A stretch of 23,737 nucleotides of DNA from Chordibacter forsetii (GCF_964187505.1 NZ_CAXLML010000088.1:1-23737), one strand, 5' to 3'; numbered from the stretch's first letter, positions 7,911 through 15,649 are shown. Notes: generated by a model from the letters alone, not told the origin. Made by a program: numbers and translations.

Positions 7911-8542
7911 AACTTACTTTCAACAAAGTTGTTCCGGAACCCATTCCCCGACCCCTGATTGCTTCGTCGAAAATATGGGAAGAAGAAATCACATGGGCAC
8001 CTAACGATCGTATCCTCGTACAGGCCCAATCTGGAAAAGGAAAGTCCACCCTGCTCCATCTAATTTATGGCCTGCGTAAAGATTACTCCGGTTCATGGGA
8101 AATAGATAGTGTTCAATCAAAAGATTTGTCGGCAGAAGACTGGCATATCTTACGGGCGAGAAAAATTTCCCTTTTATTTCAGGATCTGCGGCTTTTCAAA
8201 AAGTTAAGTGCACAGGAAAACCTCGAGCTCTTGCCCGAAATAAATCCGCAAGCTCCGACCGTAAAAGAAATGTGCGAAGCTTTGGGAATCCTTCACTTAT
8301 TGGATAAACCCGTTGAAACTCTCTCTCTTGGACAACGACAACGATTCGCCCTCGTCCGGTGCTTACGGAAACCTTTTTGCTGGCTCTTATTGGATGAGCC
8401 GTTCAGTCACCTTGACCAAGATAACGCCAAGGCAGCGGCTGGTTTGATTGAAGAAGTCCTCAACCAAAACGGAGCCGGATTAGTAATCTCTTCTCTTGCA
8501 GGATCGAGCCCATTGTCGTGTAACCGATCCATCAATTTATGA
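7907..8542 (+). CDS. ABC transporter ATP-binding protein, LolD/FtsE-like, H-loop lost
   Basis: ATPase subunit of a transporter or mechanotransmission complex with the following permease. It has 211 residues. Visible elements are a Walker A variant A-Q-S-G-K-G-K-S-T at 40-48 (first Gly replaced by Ala), Q-loop Q92 in LLFQDLRLF, a signature LSLGQ at 139-143 (normally LSGGQ), Walker B WLLLDE at 159-164 with catalytic E164, and D-loop SHLD at 167-170. The switch histidine expected about 30 residues after the D-loop is absent: the strand reads GLVISSLAGS where most members have a Thr/Ser-His-Asp. The C-terminus ends soon after. The N-terminal A-loop tyrosine is also not obvious. The closest general type is the MacB/LolD/FtsE group, judged from length and partner. 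It overlaps both neighbours by 4 bases, indicating a coupled three-gene unit. Confidence 0.8.
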   Translation: MKLTFNKVVPEPIPRPLIASSKIWEEEITWAPNDRILVQAQSGKGKSTLLHLIYGLRKDYSGSWEIDSVQSKDLSAEDWHILRARKISLLFQDLRLFKKLSAQENLELLPEINPQAPTVKEMCEALGILHLLDKPVETLSLGQRQRFALVRCLRKPFCWLLLDEPFSHLDQDNAKAAAGLIEEVLNQNGAGLVISSLAGSSPLSCNRSINL

Positions 8543-9924
8543 GCCGGCCAATTGCATCTTTACTCAATCGTTGCCTCGGTTCTAAATCCCCAAGAAAAGA
8601 ATTGTTAGCTGCCTCTCTTGGGTGTGTTATCGGATCGACTTTAATTTTGCTCGCTCTACAAATTTTCACCGATTCAAAACTTTTGGTTGGGAGTCGGGAA
8701 GTTGGACAGAACTTTGTCACCCTTAATAAATCCGTTCAGGGAGGAATCCTACTCAACCTTGGAAAACAGGAGGAATCTTTCAGGGAAGAAGAAATTGACC
8801 GGATTAAAAAACTTCCGGGAGTCAAAAAAATAGGTGGTTTTACCCGCAACCAATTTCCGGTAACAGTACATATCTGGCCAGCTGGAAAGATTGGGTTGGG
8901 GGCTGCCGCCCGAACCGATTTGTTTTTTGAATCGGTGCCTGATGAATTCCTCGATCAAAAACCTGAAGCATGGAAGTGGGAGGAAAATCAATCTTATGTA
9001 CCAATCATGGTTCCCAAGTTTTATTTGGATCTATGGAATTTCGGCCTCGCCCCTTCGCGCAGTGAATACCCAGCCCTCTCTCGCGAAGCAGCCTCTTCTA
9101 TGCCAATAGAAATCCTCATTGGGGAGGATGAATCTTTTCGAATGCTTGGCAGGTTTGTAGCCTTTAGTAAGCGCATCAATAGTGTACTCGTACCGGCAAA
9201 CTTTCTCCAATGGGCAAACCAGACCCACGGCAATGATCGTTCAGAAAAATATTTCTTTGTTTGGAAAAATGAAGAAATTATAGGGGCTCCTGTTTCTATG
9301 TCTAATCTTGCCAAAAATGAGGTATTGAGAAGCACGGATATTCAAGTCTCTCCAATTGAAAACCCTGGGAATCGAATGATTCTGTCTGATGCTCTAAATA
9401 TGAGTCCTTCAGATGGTGGCCCATCGCGCCTAATTTTAGCTATGGACAAATCTCCAACAGATGATTTTTTGCAAAGTCTGGATGAATTGGGTTATGAGAC
9501 TAACCGGGAATTCCCCCAGGATGAATGGTTGAATCAACTGGCCAATGGATTAATTTGGGGCATGGCCGGTGTCGGTTCCTTGCTCTCACTCCTTTCGATT
9601 GCCACCTTTGCAAGCAGCTTTCGCTTGGTAGTTACTCAATCGGCTGAAACCACTCGCGATCTAATTCATCTTGGTTTTTCTCCGCTTAAAATCAGTCGCG
9701 TATTTATGCTTCGATTTGCCAAGATATTTACTTTCATCTGGGCCTTGTCTTTAATGATATGTTATGTGCTCAAAATTTATACCGCACAGCTGGTAAAAAT
9801 CTATGGAATTGAATTATCCAACGGACTAAGCTGGCAAACTTTGGCCGGTGCAATTCTGTATGCCGTAGTCTTTGTGTGGATCAATCAACTTGTAATTGCG
9901 AGGTCTGTCCGTTCCTGCTCTTAA
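8539..9924 (+). CDS. FtsX/MacB-like ABC permease
   Basis: Inner-membrane partner of the preceding ATPase. The 461 residues show one N-terminal membrane helix (about 23-43), a large extracytoplasmic region of nearly 290 residues, and three C-terminal helices (about 338-362, 396-416 and 434-453). This 1+3 topology belongs to the FtsX/MacB/LolC superfamily. Between helices 2 and 3 the segment ETTRDLIHLGFSPLKISRVF resembles the coupling region of FtsX (E...R.LGA...FI). At 461 residues it is much longer than typical FtsX (about 300) and nearer to LolC/E, but the extracytoplasmic domain is not one I recognise. Its ATG overlaps the ATPase stop (ATGA). It ends 12 bases from the convergent clpB, with no hairpin seen between. 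A role in lipoprotein or lipid trafficking, or in division control, is possible but not shown. Confidence 0.78.
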   Translation: MSRPIASLLNRCLGSKSPRKELLAASLGCVIGSTLILLALQIFTDSKLLVGSREVGQNFVTLNKSVQGGILLNLGKQEESFREEEIDRIKKLPGVKKIGGFTRNQFPVTVHIWPAGKIGLGAAARTDLFFESVPDEFLDQKPEAWKWEENQSYVPIMVPKFYLDLWNFGLAPSRSEYPALSREAASSMPIEILIGEDESFRMLGRFVAFSKRINSVLVPANFLQWANQTHGNDRSEKYFFVWKNEEIIGAPVSMSNLAKNEVLRSTDIQVSPIENPGNRMILSDALNMSPSDGGPSRLILAMDKSPTDDFLQSLDELGYETNREFPQDEWLNQLANGLIWGMAGVGSLLSLLSIATFASSFRLVVTQSAETTRDLIHLGFSPLKISRVFMLRFAKIFTFIWALSLMICYVLKIYTAQLVKIYGIELSNGLSWQTLAGAILYAVVFVWINQLVIARSVRSCS

Positions 9925-9936
9925 GGAAGATACAAG

Positions 9937-12537
9937 TCACCGGGTTACCTTCATCACCAACTGATCGTCTTTGACTGAAAAGGATACTTCACTCCCCTCC
10001 TCAACCTCACCCGAAACTAAGGCACGGGCAAGTTGAGTCTCCACTTGCTTTTGTAAAAAACGTTTAAGAGGACGGGCACCATAAGTGGGATCATATCCCT
10101 TTTCTCCAATCCATTTCTTGGCAGCATCGGTAAACCCAACGATGATTTTTCGGTCAAGTAATCGCTTATTTAAACCGGCAAGAAGGAGATCAACAATGGA
10201 AGTAATTTCATCGAGGGATAAGGGCTTAAAAAGTACAACATCGTCAATACGGTTTAAAAACTCTGGGCGGAAATGATCCCGCAATTCAGCCATAACCGAT
10301 TCACGGGCAGATTCTGTAATTTCATTATCAAGAAAATCTTCCTGCAAATAACGGCTACCTACATTTGAAGTCATAATGACCACCACATTTTTAAAGTCGA
10401 CCGTCCGGCCCTGGGAATCAGTTAGTCGGCCATCATCCATCAATTGAAGAAGCACATTAAAAACATCCGGGTGTGCTTTTTCAATCTCATCAAAAAGAAT
10501 CACCGAATAGGGTTTTCGACGTACAGCTTCGGTTAATTGACCGCCCTCTTCATAACCGACATAACCAGGGGGAGCTCCTAAGAGCCGGGCAACGGAGTGT
10601 TTCTCCATGTATTCCGACATATCGATGCGGACCACATTGCTTTCGTTATCAAAAAGACTCTCGGCTAAAGTCTTAGCCAGTTCGGTCTTTCCTACCCCTG
10701 TGGGACCAAGAAAAAGAAAGGATCCAATGGGCCTTTGTGGATCCTTGATCCCGGCACGGGCTCGCAAAATCGCATCAGAAACGGCATCTACTGCCTCATT
10801 TTGTCCAATTACCCGCTGATGAAGAATACTTTGGAGCCGTAAAAGTTTTTCGCGCTCTCCCTCAATTAATTTAGTCACAGGTACGCCGGTCCAACGGGCT
10901 ACAATCTCGGCAATCTCCTCAGATGTTACCTCTTCTTTTAAAATGGAATCCTCCTGCTTTTCCATTTGTTCAAGGGTTTCTAATTCCTCTTCCAACTTTG
11001 GCAGTTTCCCGTGCTTAAGTTCGGCAACTAAGTTTAAATCATAGGCCCGCTCAGCTCGTTCCATTTCTGCTCGTGTGGACTCGATCTGCTCGCGTAGGAC
11101 ACGGACATTATCAATTCCCTGGCGCTCGTTCTCCCATTGCCGCTTGATCGTTTCCATCTTGTCTCGAGCGTTCCCAAGTTCTTTGCACAAAGATTCGAGT
11201 CTATCCTTGCTCGACTTATCCTTTTCCTGTTTCAGAGCAGTTTCTTCGATTTCCAACTGTAATACACGCCGACTGACCTCGTCTAGTTCCGCGGGCATAC
11301 TATCAAGTTCGGTACGAATCATGGCACATGCCTCGTCTACTAAATCAATGGCTTTGTCCGGTAAGAAACGATCAGAGATATAACGGTTTGAAAGAACCGC
11401 AGCCTGAACCACTGCCTCGTCGCGAATGTTTACTCCGTGATGGATTTCAAAACGTTCACGCAGACCACGCAGAATGGATATCGTATCCTCAACATTTGGC
11501 TGATCGACGAGTACGGTCTGAAAACGCCGTTCGAGGGCTGCATCTTTTTCGACATGCCTACGATATTCATTTAAGGTGGTAGCACCAATACATCTTAGCT
11601 CACCACGGGCAAGCATTGGTTTAAGCATATTGCCCGCATCAATCGCACCCTCCGCTTTGCCTGCACCCACAATCGTGTGCATTTCATCAATAAAGAGGAC
11701 AATTCTTCCTTCTGACTTACTCACCTCGTTAAGGACGGCTTTTAAACGCTCTTCAAATTCACCACGAAATTTTGCACCGGCTAGCAAGGAGCCCATTTCT
11801 AAAGTAAAAATCGTTTTATCCTTTAATCCTTCGGGCACATCTCCGCGGACAATCCGTTGAGCAAGTCCTTCCACAATCGCCGTCTTACCCACTCCAGGCT
11901 CACCGATGAGTACTGGGTTATTCTTGGTCTTTCGGGAAAGAATTCTAATTACTCGTCGAATTTCAGAATCTCGGCCAATAACAGGATCGAGCTTTCCCGC
12001 TTTTGCCTGTTCCACTAAATCGATACCGTATTTTTGAAGTGCACGAAAGGAATTCTCCGGTGTTTTAGAAGTTACTTTTTGTCCACCCCTAACCTTAATA
12101 ATCGCCTCACGGATTTTTTTCTCTGTTAGGGCAAAATTCTTAAAAAAGTTTTGAAAGCTTGCAGGCTTACCCACGGAAGATAAGCCGAGTAGTAAATGTT
12201 CTGTACTTACATAATCATCCTGCATTTCTTTAGATATGACCTGTCCCTTTTCCACTGCCTCAGTAAGTGCAGAGGATGCGTAGGATCGGGCAGTATTAAC
12301 ATTTCCTGCAATCTTAGGTAATTTTTTGAGTTCCCGTTGTAAAGAAAGTTGTACCGGTGCGGCACCCACTTTCATTTCATCCATTAGGGCCGGGACAATG
12401 CCATTCTCTTGATTCATCAAGACAGAAAGAAGATGCCAAACCTCCACCTCCTGCTGTCCGTTTCGCTTAGCTACATTTGCCATTTCCTGAATAGCAGAAA
12501 TTCCAAGTTCAGTAAATTTTTCGGGGTCTACATTCAT
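9937..12537 (-). CDS. clpB: ATP-dependent disaggregase ClpB
   Basis: Hexameric AAA+ chaperone that, with DnaK, solubilises aggregated proteins in the cytosol. The 866 residues have the ClpB order. The Clp N domain covers about 1-148. AAA-1 has Walker A GEPGVGKT at 212-219, Walker B VLFIDE at 280-285 and arginine fingers near ERRF 336-339. The coiled-coil middle domain (about 410-535, rich in Glu, Lys and Leu) separates ClpB from ClpA/ClpX. AAA-2 has Walker A GPTGVGKT at 611-618, Walker B VILFDE at 679-684 and pore loop GYVGYEEGG at 658-666. No ClpP-binding loop is apparent. Pore loop 1 reads GAKFRGEF, with Phe257 where ClpB usually has Tyr. It is monocistronic by context: convergent with the permease and divergent from the formate dehydrogenase remnant. 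No CIRCE element is seen upstream. Confidence 0.96.
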   Translation of the reverse strand: MNVDPEKFTELGISAIQEMANVAKRNGQQEVEVWHLLSVLMNQENGIVPALMDEMKVGAAPVQLSLQRELKKLPKIAGNVNTARSYASSALTEAVEKGQVISKEMQDDYVSTEHLLLGLSSVGKPASFQNFFKNFALTEKKIREAIIKVRGGQKVTSKTPENSFRALQKYGIDLVEQAKAGKLDPVIGRDSEIRRVIRILSRKTKNNPVLIGEPGVGKTAIVEGLAQRIVRGDVPEGLKDKTIFTLEMGSLLAGAKFRGEFEERLKAVLNEVSKSEGRIVLFIDEMHTIVGAGKAEGAIDAGNMLKPMLARGELRCIGATTLNEYRRHVEKDAALERRFQTVLVDQPNVEDTISILRGLRERFEIHHGVNIRDEAVVQAAVLSNRYISDRFLPDKAIDLVDEACAMIRTELDSMPAELDEVSRRVLQLEIEETALKQEKDKSSKDRLESLCKELGNARDKMETIKRQWENERQGIDNVRVLREQIESTRAEMERAERAYDLNLVAELKHGKLPKLEEELETLEQMEKQEDSILKEEVTSEEIAEIVARWTGVPVTKLIEGEREKLLRLQSILHQRVIGQNEAVDAVSDAILRARAGIKDPQRPIGSFLFLGPTGVGKTELAKTLAESLFDNESNVVRIDMSEYMEKHSVARLLGAPPGYVGYEEGGQLTEAVRRKPYSVILFDEIEKAHPDVFNVLLQLMDDGRLTDSQGRTVDFKNVVVIMTSNVGSRYLQEDFLDNEITESARESVMAELRDHFRPEFLNRIDDVVLFKPLSLDEITSIVDLLLAGLNKRLLDRKIIVGFTDAAKKWIGEKGYDPTYGARPLKRFLQKQVETQLARALVSGEVEEGSEVSFSVKDDQLVMKVTR

Positions 12538-12567
12538 AACGAATCTTCTCTTGCAGAATACATACCA

Positions 12568-12573
12568 ATTATA
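12568..12573 (-). promoter_or_regulatory. Possible -10 element of clpB
   Basis: On the minus strand the hexamer is TATAAT, an exact match to the sigma-70 -10 consensus, 30 bases before the clpB ATG, leaving a leader of about 23 bases. The expected -35 position (17 bases further upstream) has only a poor match. No heat-shock sigma or CIRCE-type sequence was recognised nearby. Confidence 0.35.
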
Positions 12574-12670
12574 TTCGCCTGAAAACCTTCATAAACACAA
12601 GCCTATGGGCGAAGTATTCCTAATTAAGCGAAGAATTTATGTGACGGATACTGATTAGGTCCGCCCAACC

Positions 12671-12687
12671 TGGGTCAATTTGTCCCA
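12671..12687. promoter_or_regulatory. Near-perfect 17-base palindrome upstream of clpB
   Basis: TGGGTCAATTTGTCCCA: TGGG/CCCA outer arms and CAA/TTG inner arms around a central T, with one mismatched pair. It lies 134 bases before clpB and 91 bases before the formate dehydrogenase remnant, in their divergent spacer. It may be an operator for either gene or a relic of control of the lost dehydrogenase. No regulator gene is nearby. Confidence 0.3.
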
Positions 12688-12777
12688 ATTCTAGTCCTTT
12701 AAAATTAATCCGTGACAAAGAGGTTGCACTTCATACAGGATCGTTTCTTAACTCAGGAATAAAAAAGAACCCAAAAA

Positions 12778-13209
12778 ATGAAAATCTTTTGCATACTACA
12801 TAATGACTCAAAATCGTGTATGCTGGTGAGTTATTCCCAAAAAGCTTTACCGAATCGAAAAGAATATACTAACGGCATGAACCTGGTCAGTCCTAAGAAA
12901 ATTGATTTCACTCCTGGACGGTTGGTGGGTTACATTTCTAGAGTGCTTGGCTTGACAAAATCCCTTGAAGATTCCGGCCATAACTTAAAAGTAACTTCTA
13001 ATAAAGGCAGAGAAGGCTCTCAGGTAGAAAAGGGATTAATAGACGATGCATTGATCATCCATCAACCCTTCCTTTCCCACTACCAATCACGTAAAGGCGT
13101 GGAATCGGCCTTTAACTTTAAAAGGGTGGTTATTCAAGACCCTGGATCAAGTCAGGTAGATTTGGAATCGTCAAATTACAAAATTAAGGAAGGCGGTTCA
13201 CCTTGTTGA
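12778..13209 (+). pseudogene. Truncated NAD-dependent formate dehydrogenase (N-terminal fragment)
   Basis: A 143-residue frame that I recognise as the beginning of NAD-dependent formate dehydrogenase, the soluble D-2-hydroxyacid dehydrogenase-family enzyme of about 400 residues that oxidises formate to CO2. From M1 to about L129 it lines up without gaps, from memory, with the Pseudomonas sp. 101 enzyme. Shared landmarks are MKI.C.L, SPKKIDFTPG (38-47), LEDSGH (63-68), VTS (72-74) and HQPF (95-98), where P97 and F98 fall at the formate-site positions. Homology stops after QVDL (126-129); the last 14 residues look unrelated and the frame ends inside the start of nth. The NAD-binding domain and the catalytic Arg and His are missing. 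The normally conserved TAGIGSDHVDL stretch is eroded to IQDPGSSQVDL, fitting relaxed selection. The native start and a missing 3' two-thirds suggest a deletion. A short functional product cannot be excluded. Confidence 0.78.
13187..13193 (+). promoter_or_regulatory. Shine-Dalgarno that sets the nth TTG start
   Basis: AGGAAGG is a strong anti-16S match lying 9 bases before the TTG at 13203. The first in-frame ATG (13218) is 24 bases away, too far for it. The site therefore favours TTG as the nth start and lies inside the formate dehydrogenase remnant. Confidence 0.6.
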
Positions 13210-13871
13210 ACAAATCAATGAACCTTGGGGAAAGAATTCAATTCATCGATCGTAAGCTCGATGAATTGTATCCCGACCCGCCTATTCCTCTTGATCACAA
13301 AGATCCTTACACCCTTTTAGTCGCCGTCCTTCTGTCTGCACAATGCACAGATGCTAGGGTGAATAAAATAACCCCAAGCTTATTTGAATTAGCAGACAAC
13401 CCCAAAGATATGGCCACCCACTCGGTCGATCAGATCGATTCGATCGTTCGACCATGTGGCTTAGCTCCACGAAAAGCTAAGGCCATTCGAGACCTCTCTT
13501 CTATTCTCATCGATCAATACCAAGGTGTCGTACCATCGTCCTTTGAGGCACTGGAATCTCTACCTGGAGTGGGCCATAAAACCGCATCAGTGGTAATGGC
13601 CCAAGTGTTCGATCATCCTGCTTTTCCGGTCGATACTCACATACATCGTTTGGCCCAGCGATGGAAACTAACCTCAGGGAAAAGTGTTGTTCAAACAGAG
13701 CGAGATTTAAAAAGACATTTTGCAAAAGAAAGATGGAACGATCTTCATCTTCAAATCATCTACTATGGTCGGGAGCATTGCCCTGCTCGATCCTGCTATG
13801 GACTCAAGTGTTTGATCTGCCGATCTTGTTTTCCAAACCGCAAAGCTGAAATAAAAACCAAGAAACCCTAA
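13203..13871 (+). CDS. nth: Endonuclease III (DNA glycosylase/AP lyase)
   Basis: Base-excision-repair glycosylase that removes oxidised pyrimidines and nicks the abasic site. It has 222 residues from the TTG start chosen by its ribosome-binding site. The helix-hairpin-helix LPGVGHKTASVV (120-131) carries the catalytic lysine K126, and FPVDTHIHRL (141-150) the catalytic aspartate D144; these correspond to K120 and D138 of E. coli. LLSAQCTD (43-50) is the conserved N-terminal motif. The C-terminal iron-sulfur region has cysteines 193, 198, 203, 206 and 209. The standard pattern C-x6-C-x2-C-x5-C is not kept: the second ligand position (200) is Gly. The four cluster ligands must therefore be chosen differently, or the cluster is altered. 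It overlaps the formate dehydrogenase fragment by 7 bases, and its stop overlaps the stop of the convergent TIR gene by 4 bases. Confidence 0.93.
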   Translation: MLNKSMNLGERIQFIDRKLDELYPDPPIPLDHKDPYTLLVAVLLSAQCTDARVNKITPSLFELADNPKDMATHSVDQIDSIVRPCGLAPRKAKAIRDLSSILIDQYQGVVPSSFEALESLPGVGHKTASVVMAQVFDHPAFPVDTHIHRLAQRWKLTSGKSVVQTERDLKRHFAKERWNDLHLQIIYYGREHCPARSCYGLKCLICRSCFPNRKAEIKTKKP

Positions 13872-15544
13872 CCTGCGTTTACAAACATTCGGGGGCGGGA
13901 ATCTTTTAATTTTTGTATCGCCTCGCTGGAAAGACCAGTTTGATAAAGAAAAACTTGCTGCAGTCCTCCCATAAGAGATAGAGAATCGACTACAGTATCG
14001 TCTAGTTTTAATCGAATGAGGTTTAAAAGTTCCAAGCTCGGAATGGTTGAAACATTTCTTATTCCAGCGGTGGTAATTTTTTCCGAGCCTTCGAGAATTA
14101 ATTTTTTAAGGTTGGGAAACTTTTGCAAAATCGCCAAGCCGGTATCCGAAACCTGAGAGTTCGTAAGATCCAAAATAACCAAATGTTGAGCAATGTACTG
14201 CAATATTTTTAAATCTTCATCATTCATGGCCAGCTTGGGATCAACTGGAGAGATTACCTGCAAACCAACTTGCCCCTCTATTGGCATGATAACAATACCG
14301 GATGAACGTAAATGATGCCATTGTTCAGGAGCGAGCCTCAAATCTGCCATCATACCGGGAGGCGCCTCTGTAATCTCTACTGAATCGGGTTCTCGACCAG
14401 GAAACCATTGATCTATGGGCACTCCAAATTTGCGCACAATTGGACCGACTTGAGAGGGAGCAACGAGGTAAGATCCTAAGGTCGATCCGCAAACAACTAA
14501 TCCGGTTACAAAAAAGACAGCTAAGGTTGCGATAAATTTGGAAGCCAAACTCTTTTCTTTTACTTTTACAGTGGTTTGTTTGGTATTTAATCCACGTACC
14601 TTGACTGATTTTTTTACATTCTTTTTCTTTTGTCCTTTCGCTGAAACGGTAGCTGGCACAGAAGGTTGCTCAACTACAGGAAGGTCCGCACTTACTGCCC
14701 TAGCTTGCCTGCTAGCAGTCTCCTTCAGCATATTGATAATGTCGGGAAGAGGTTTCCACTCCGTTTGTCCCTCAAGCAGGGCTGAGTCAGTGACCAGCAA
14801 TTGTCCAGTTTGTAAAAATTGATTAGCTTGTTCGGAAGAATAAGGCCCAAAGGTTTGACCACCCCGAGAAACAAAGAGAGATGTTGCTTTTTCGGAAGCA
14901 CCTAAATTGACTTTTCCCTTGCGACCGAGCAATTGATCCAAAGTGCCTGAAACCTTATGAAAATACCTATCAACGGGTATTTTATTTTTCAAAATCGCCT
15001 GTAAATCCCCCATCCGCAGACGAAGACCAGGTGGCAAATCGGTATCTTCAAGGTAAATCGCCAAGAACGGTTTTTTCTCATTTAAAGCCAGATTGATTTC
15101 ATTCCGACAGTTTATGGAATCTGTCGCTCGTGGTGATATAAAACAAAGAAACACACTGCATCCAAGTACCGCATTGGCGATTTCTTCCGGCCATTCGTTA
15201 CTCGCTGCAACTCCTTCGTCGTACCATACATTGTAGCCGGTTTCGCGAAGTATTGTAATTTCCGGGTAAACTAAGTGAGCATCCTGATGAGAGTAACTGA
15301 TAAAAAGATATGGATCCTCCCCCTCATAGGCTTCAAAAGGAGGCACATCCAAAGAACGATTACCCTGCCCGCCCTGTGGAAGAATAATACCAGGGACTTC
15401 GGCCAGGGTTACCCAGCCAGGACAGCCTTCAAACCATGCTGGTTCGGTAGGTTGTAATTGTCCGGACTGAATCCAACTTTGCAATGCTTCCAACTCATAG
15501 GGACCAACTTGTTGGCCATCTTGATAAAGGTAAACTTGGGTCAT
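13868..15544 (-). CDS. GYF-TIR-GYF-transmembrane-LRR receptor-like protein
   Basis: A 558-residue mosaic protein. In order: a GYF_2-type domain (about 3-52, VGPYELEAL ... GWVTLAEVP); a TIR domain (about 77-208) with DPYLFISYS, the BB-loop-like YNVWYDEG and E149 in CRNEI, at the position of the catalytic glutamate of NAD-cleaving TIRs; a second GYF_2 domain (about 222-273, FGPYSSEQA ... WKPLPDI); a lysine-rich linker (303-336); one membrane helix (about 335-360); and about four leucine-rich repeats of 24 residues (about 453-553; DLTNSQVSDTGLAIL is the clearest). The positive charge before the helix predicts TIR inside the cell and LRRs outside. By family knowledge, TIR domains either degrade NAD or act as adaptors, and GYF_2 binds peptides. 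A sensing or defence role is inference. It seems to be transcribed alone: petB ends 145 bases upstream and nth converges from the other side. Confidence 0.85.
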   Translation of the reverse strand: MTQVYLYQDGQQVGPYELEALQSWIQSGQLQPTEPAWFEGCPGWVTLAEVPGIILPQGGQGNRSLDVPPFEAYEGEDPYLFISYSHQDAHLVYPEITILRETGYNVWYDEGVAASNEWPEEIANAVLGCSVFLCFISPRATDSINCRNEINLALNEKKPFLAIYLEDTDLPPGLRLRMGDLQAILKNKIPVDRYFHKVSGTLDQLLGRKGKVNLGASEKATSLFVSRGGQTFGPYSSEQANQFLQTGQLLVTDSALLEGQTEWKPLPDIINMLKETASRQARAVSADLPVVEQPSVPATVSAKGQKKKNVKKSVKVRGLNTKQTTVKVKEKSLASKFIATLAVFFVTGLVVCGSTLGSYLVAPSQVGPIVRKFGVPIDQWFPGREPDSVEITEAPPGMMADLRLAPEQWHHLRSSGIVIMPIEGQVGLQVISPVDPKLAMNDEDLKILQYIAQHLVILDLTNSQVSDTGLAILQKFPNLKKLILEGSEKITTAGIRNVSTIPSLELLNLIRLKLDDTVVDSLSLMGGLQQVFLYQTGLSSEAIQKLKDSRPRMFVNAG

Positions 15545-15621
15545 TAGATTTTTTCTATTTCTACCTTTTAGCGATTATCCTACATCAATTACATTTACTT
15601 AGATAGAACATTTCTTTAACC

Positions 15622-15649
15622 AATCCAAGTACTTTTACACACTTGGATT
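15622..15649. terminator. Stem-loop downstream of the Rieske-cytochrome b operon, no T-run
   Basis: AATCCAAGT (15622-15630) and ACTTGGATT (15641-15649) form a perfect 9-pair stem with a 10-base loop. It lies 40 bases after the cytochrome b stop on the minus strand and 77 bases before the start of the TIR gene. Neither strand has a T-run after the stem, so it is not canonical. It could end the cytochrome transcript, stabilise its 3' end, or serve as an operator for the TIR gene. Confidence 0.4.

Noticed and set aside
13868..15544. Full defence island around the TIR gene
   Set aside because: Neighbours are nth and the cytochrome operon; no helicase, nuclease effector, toxin pair or mobile element is present, so only the single gene is a candidate.
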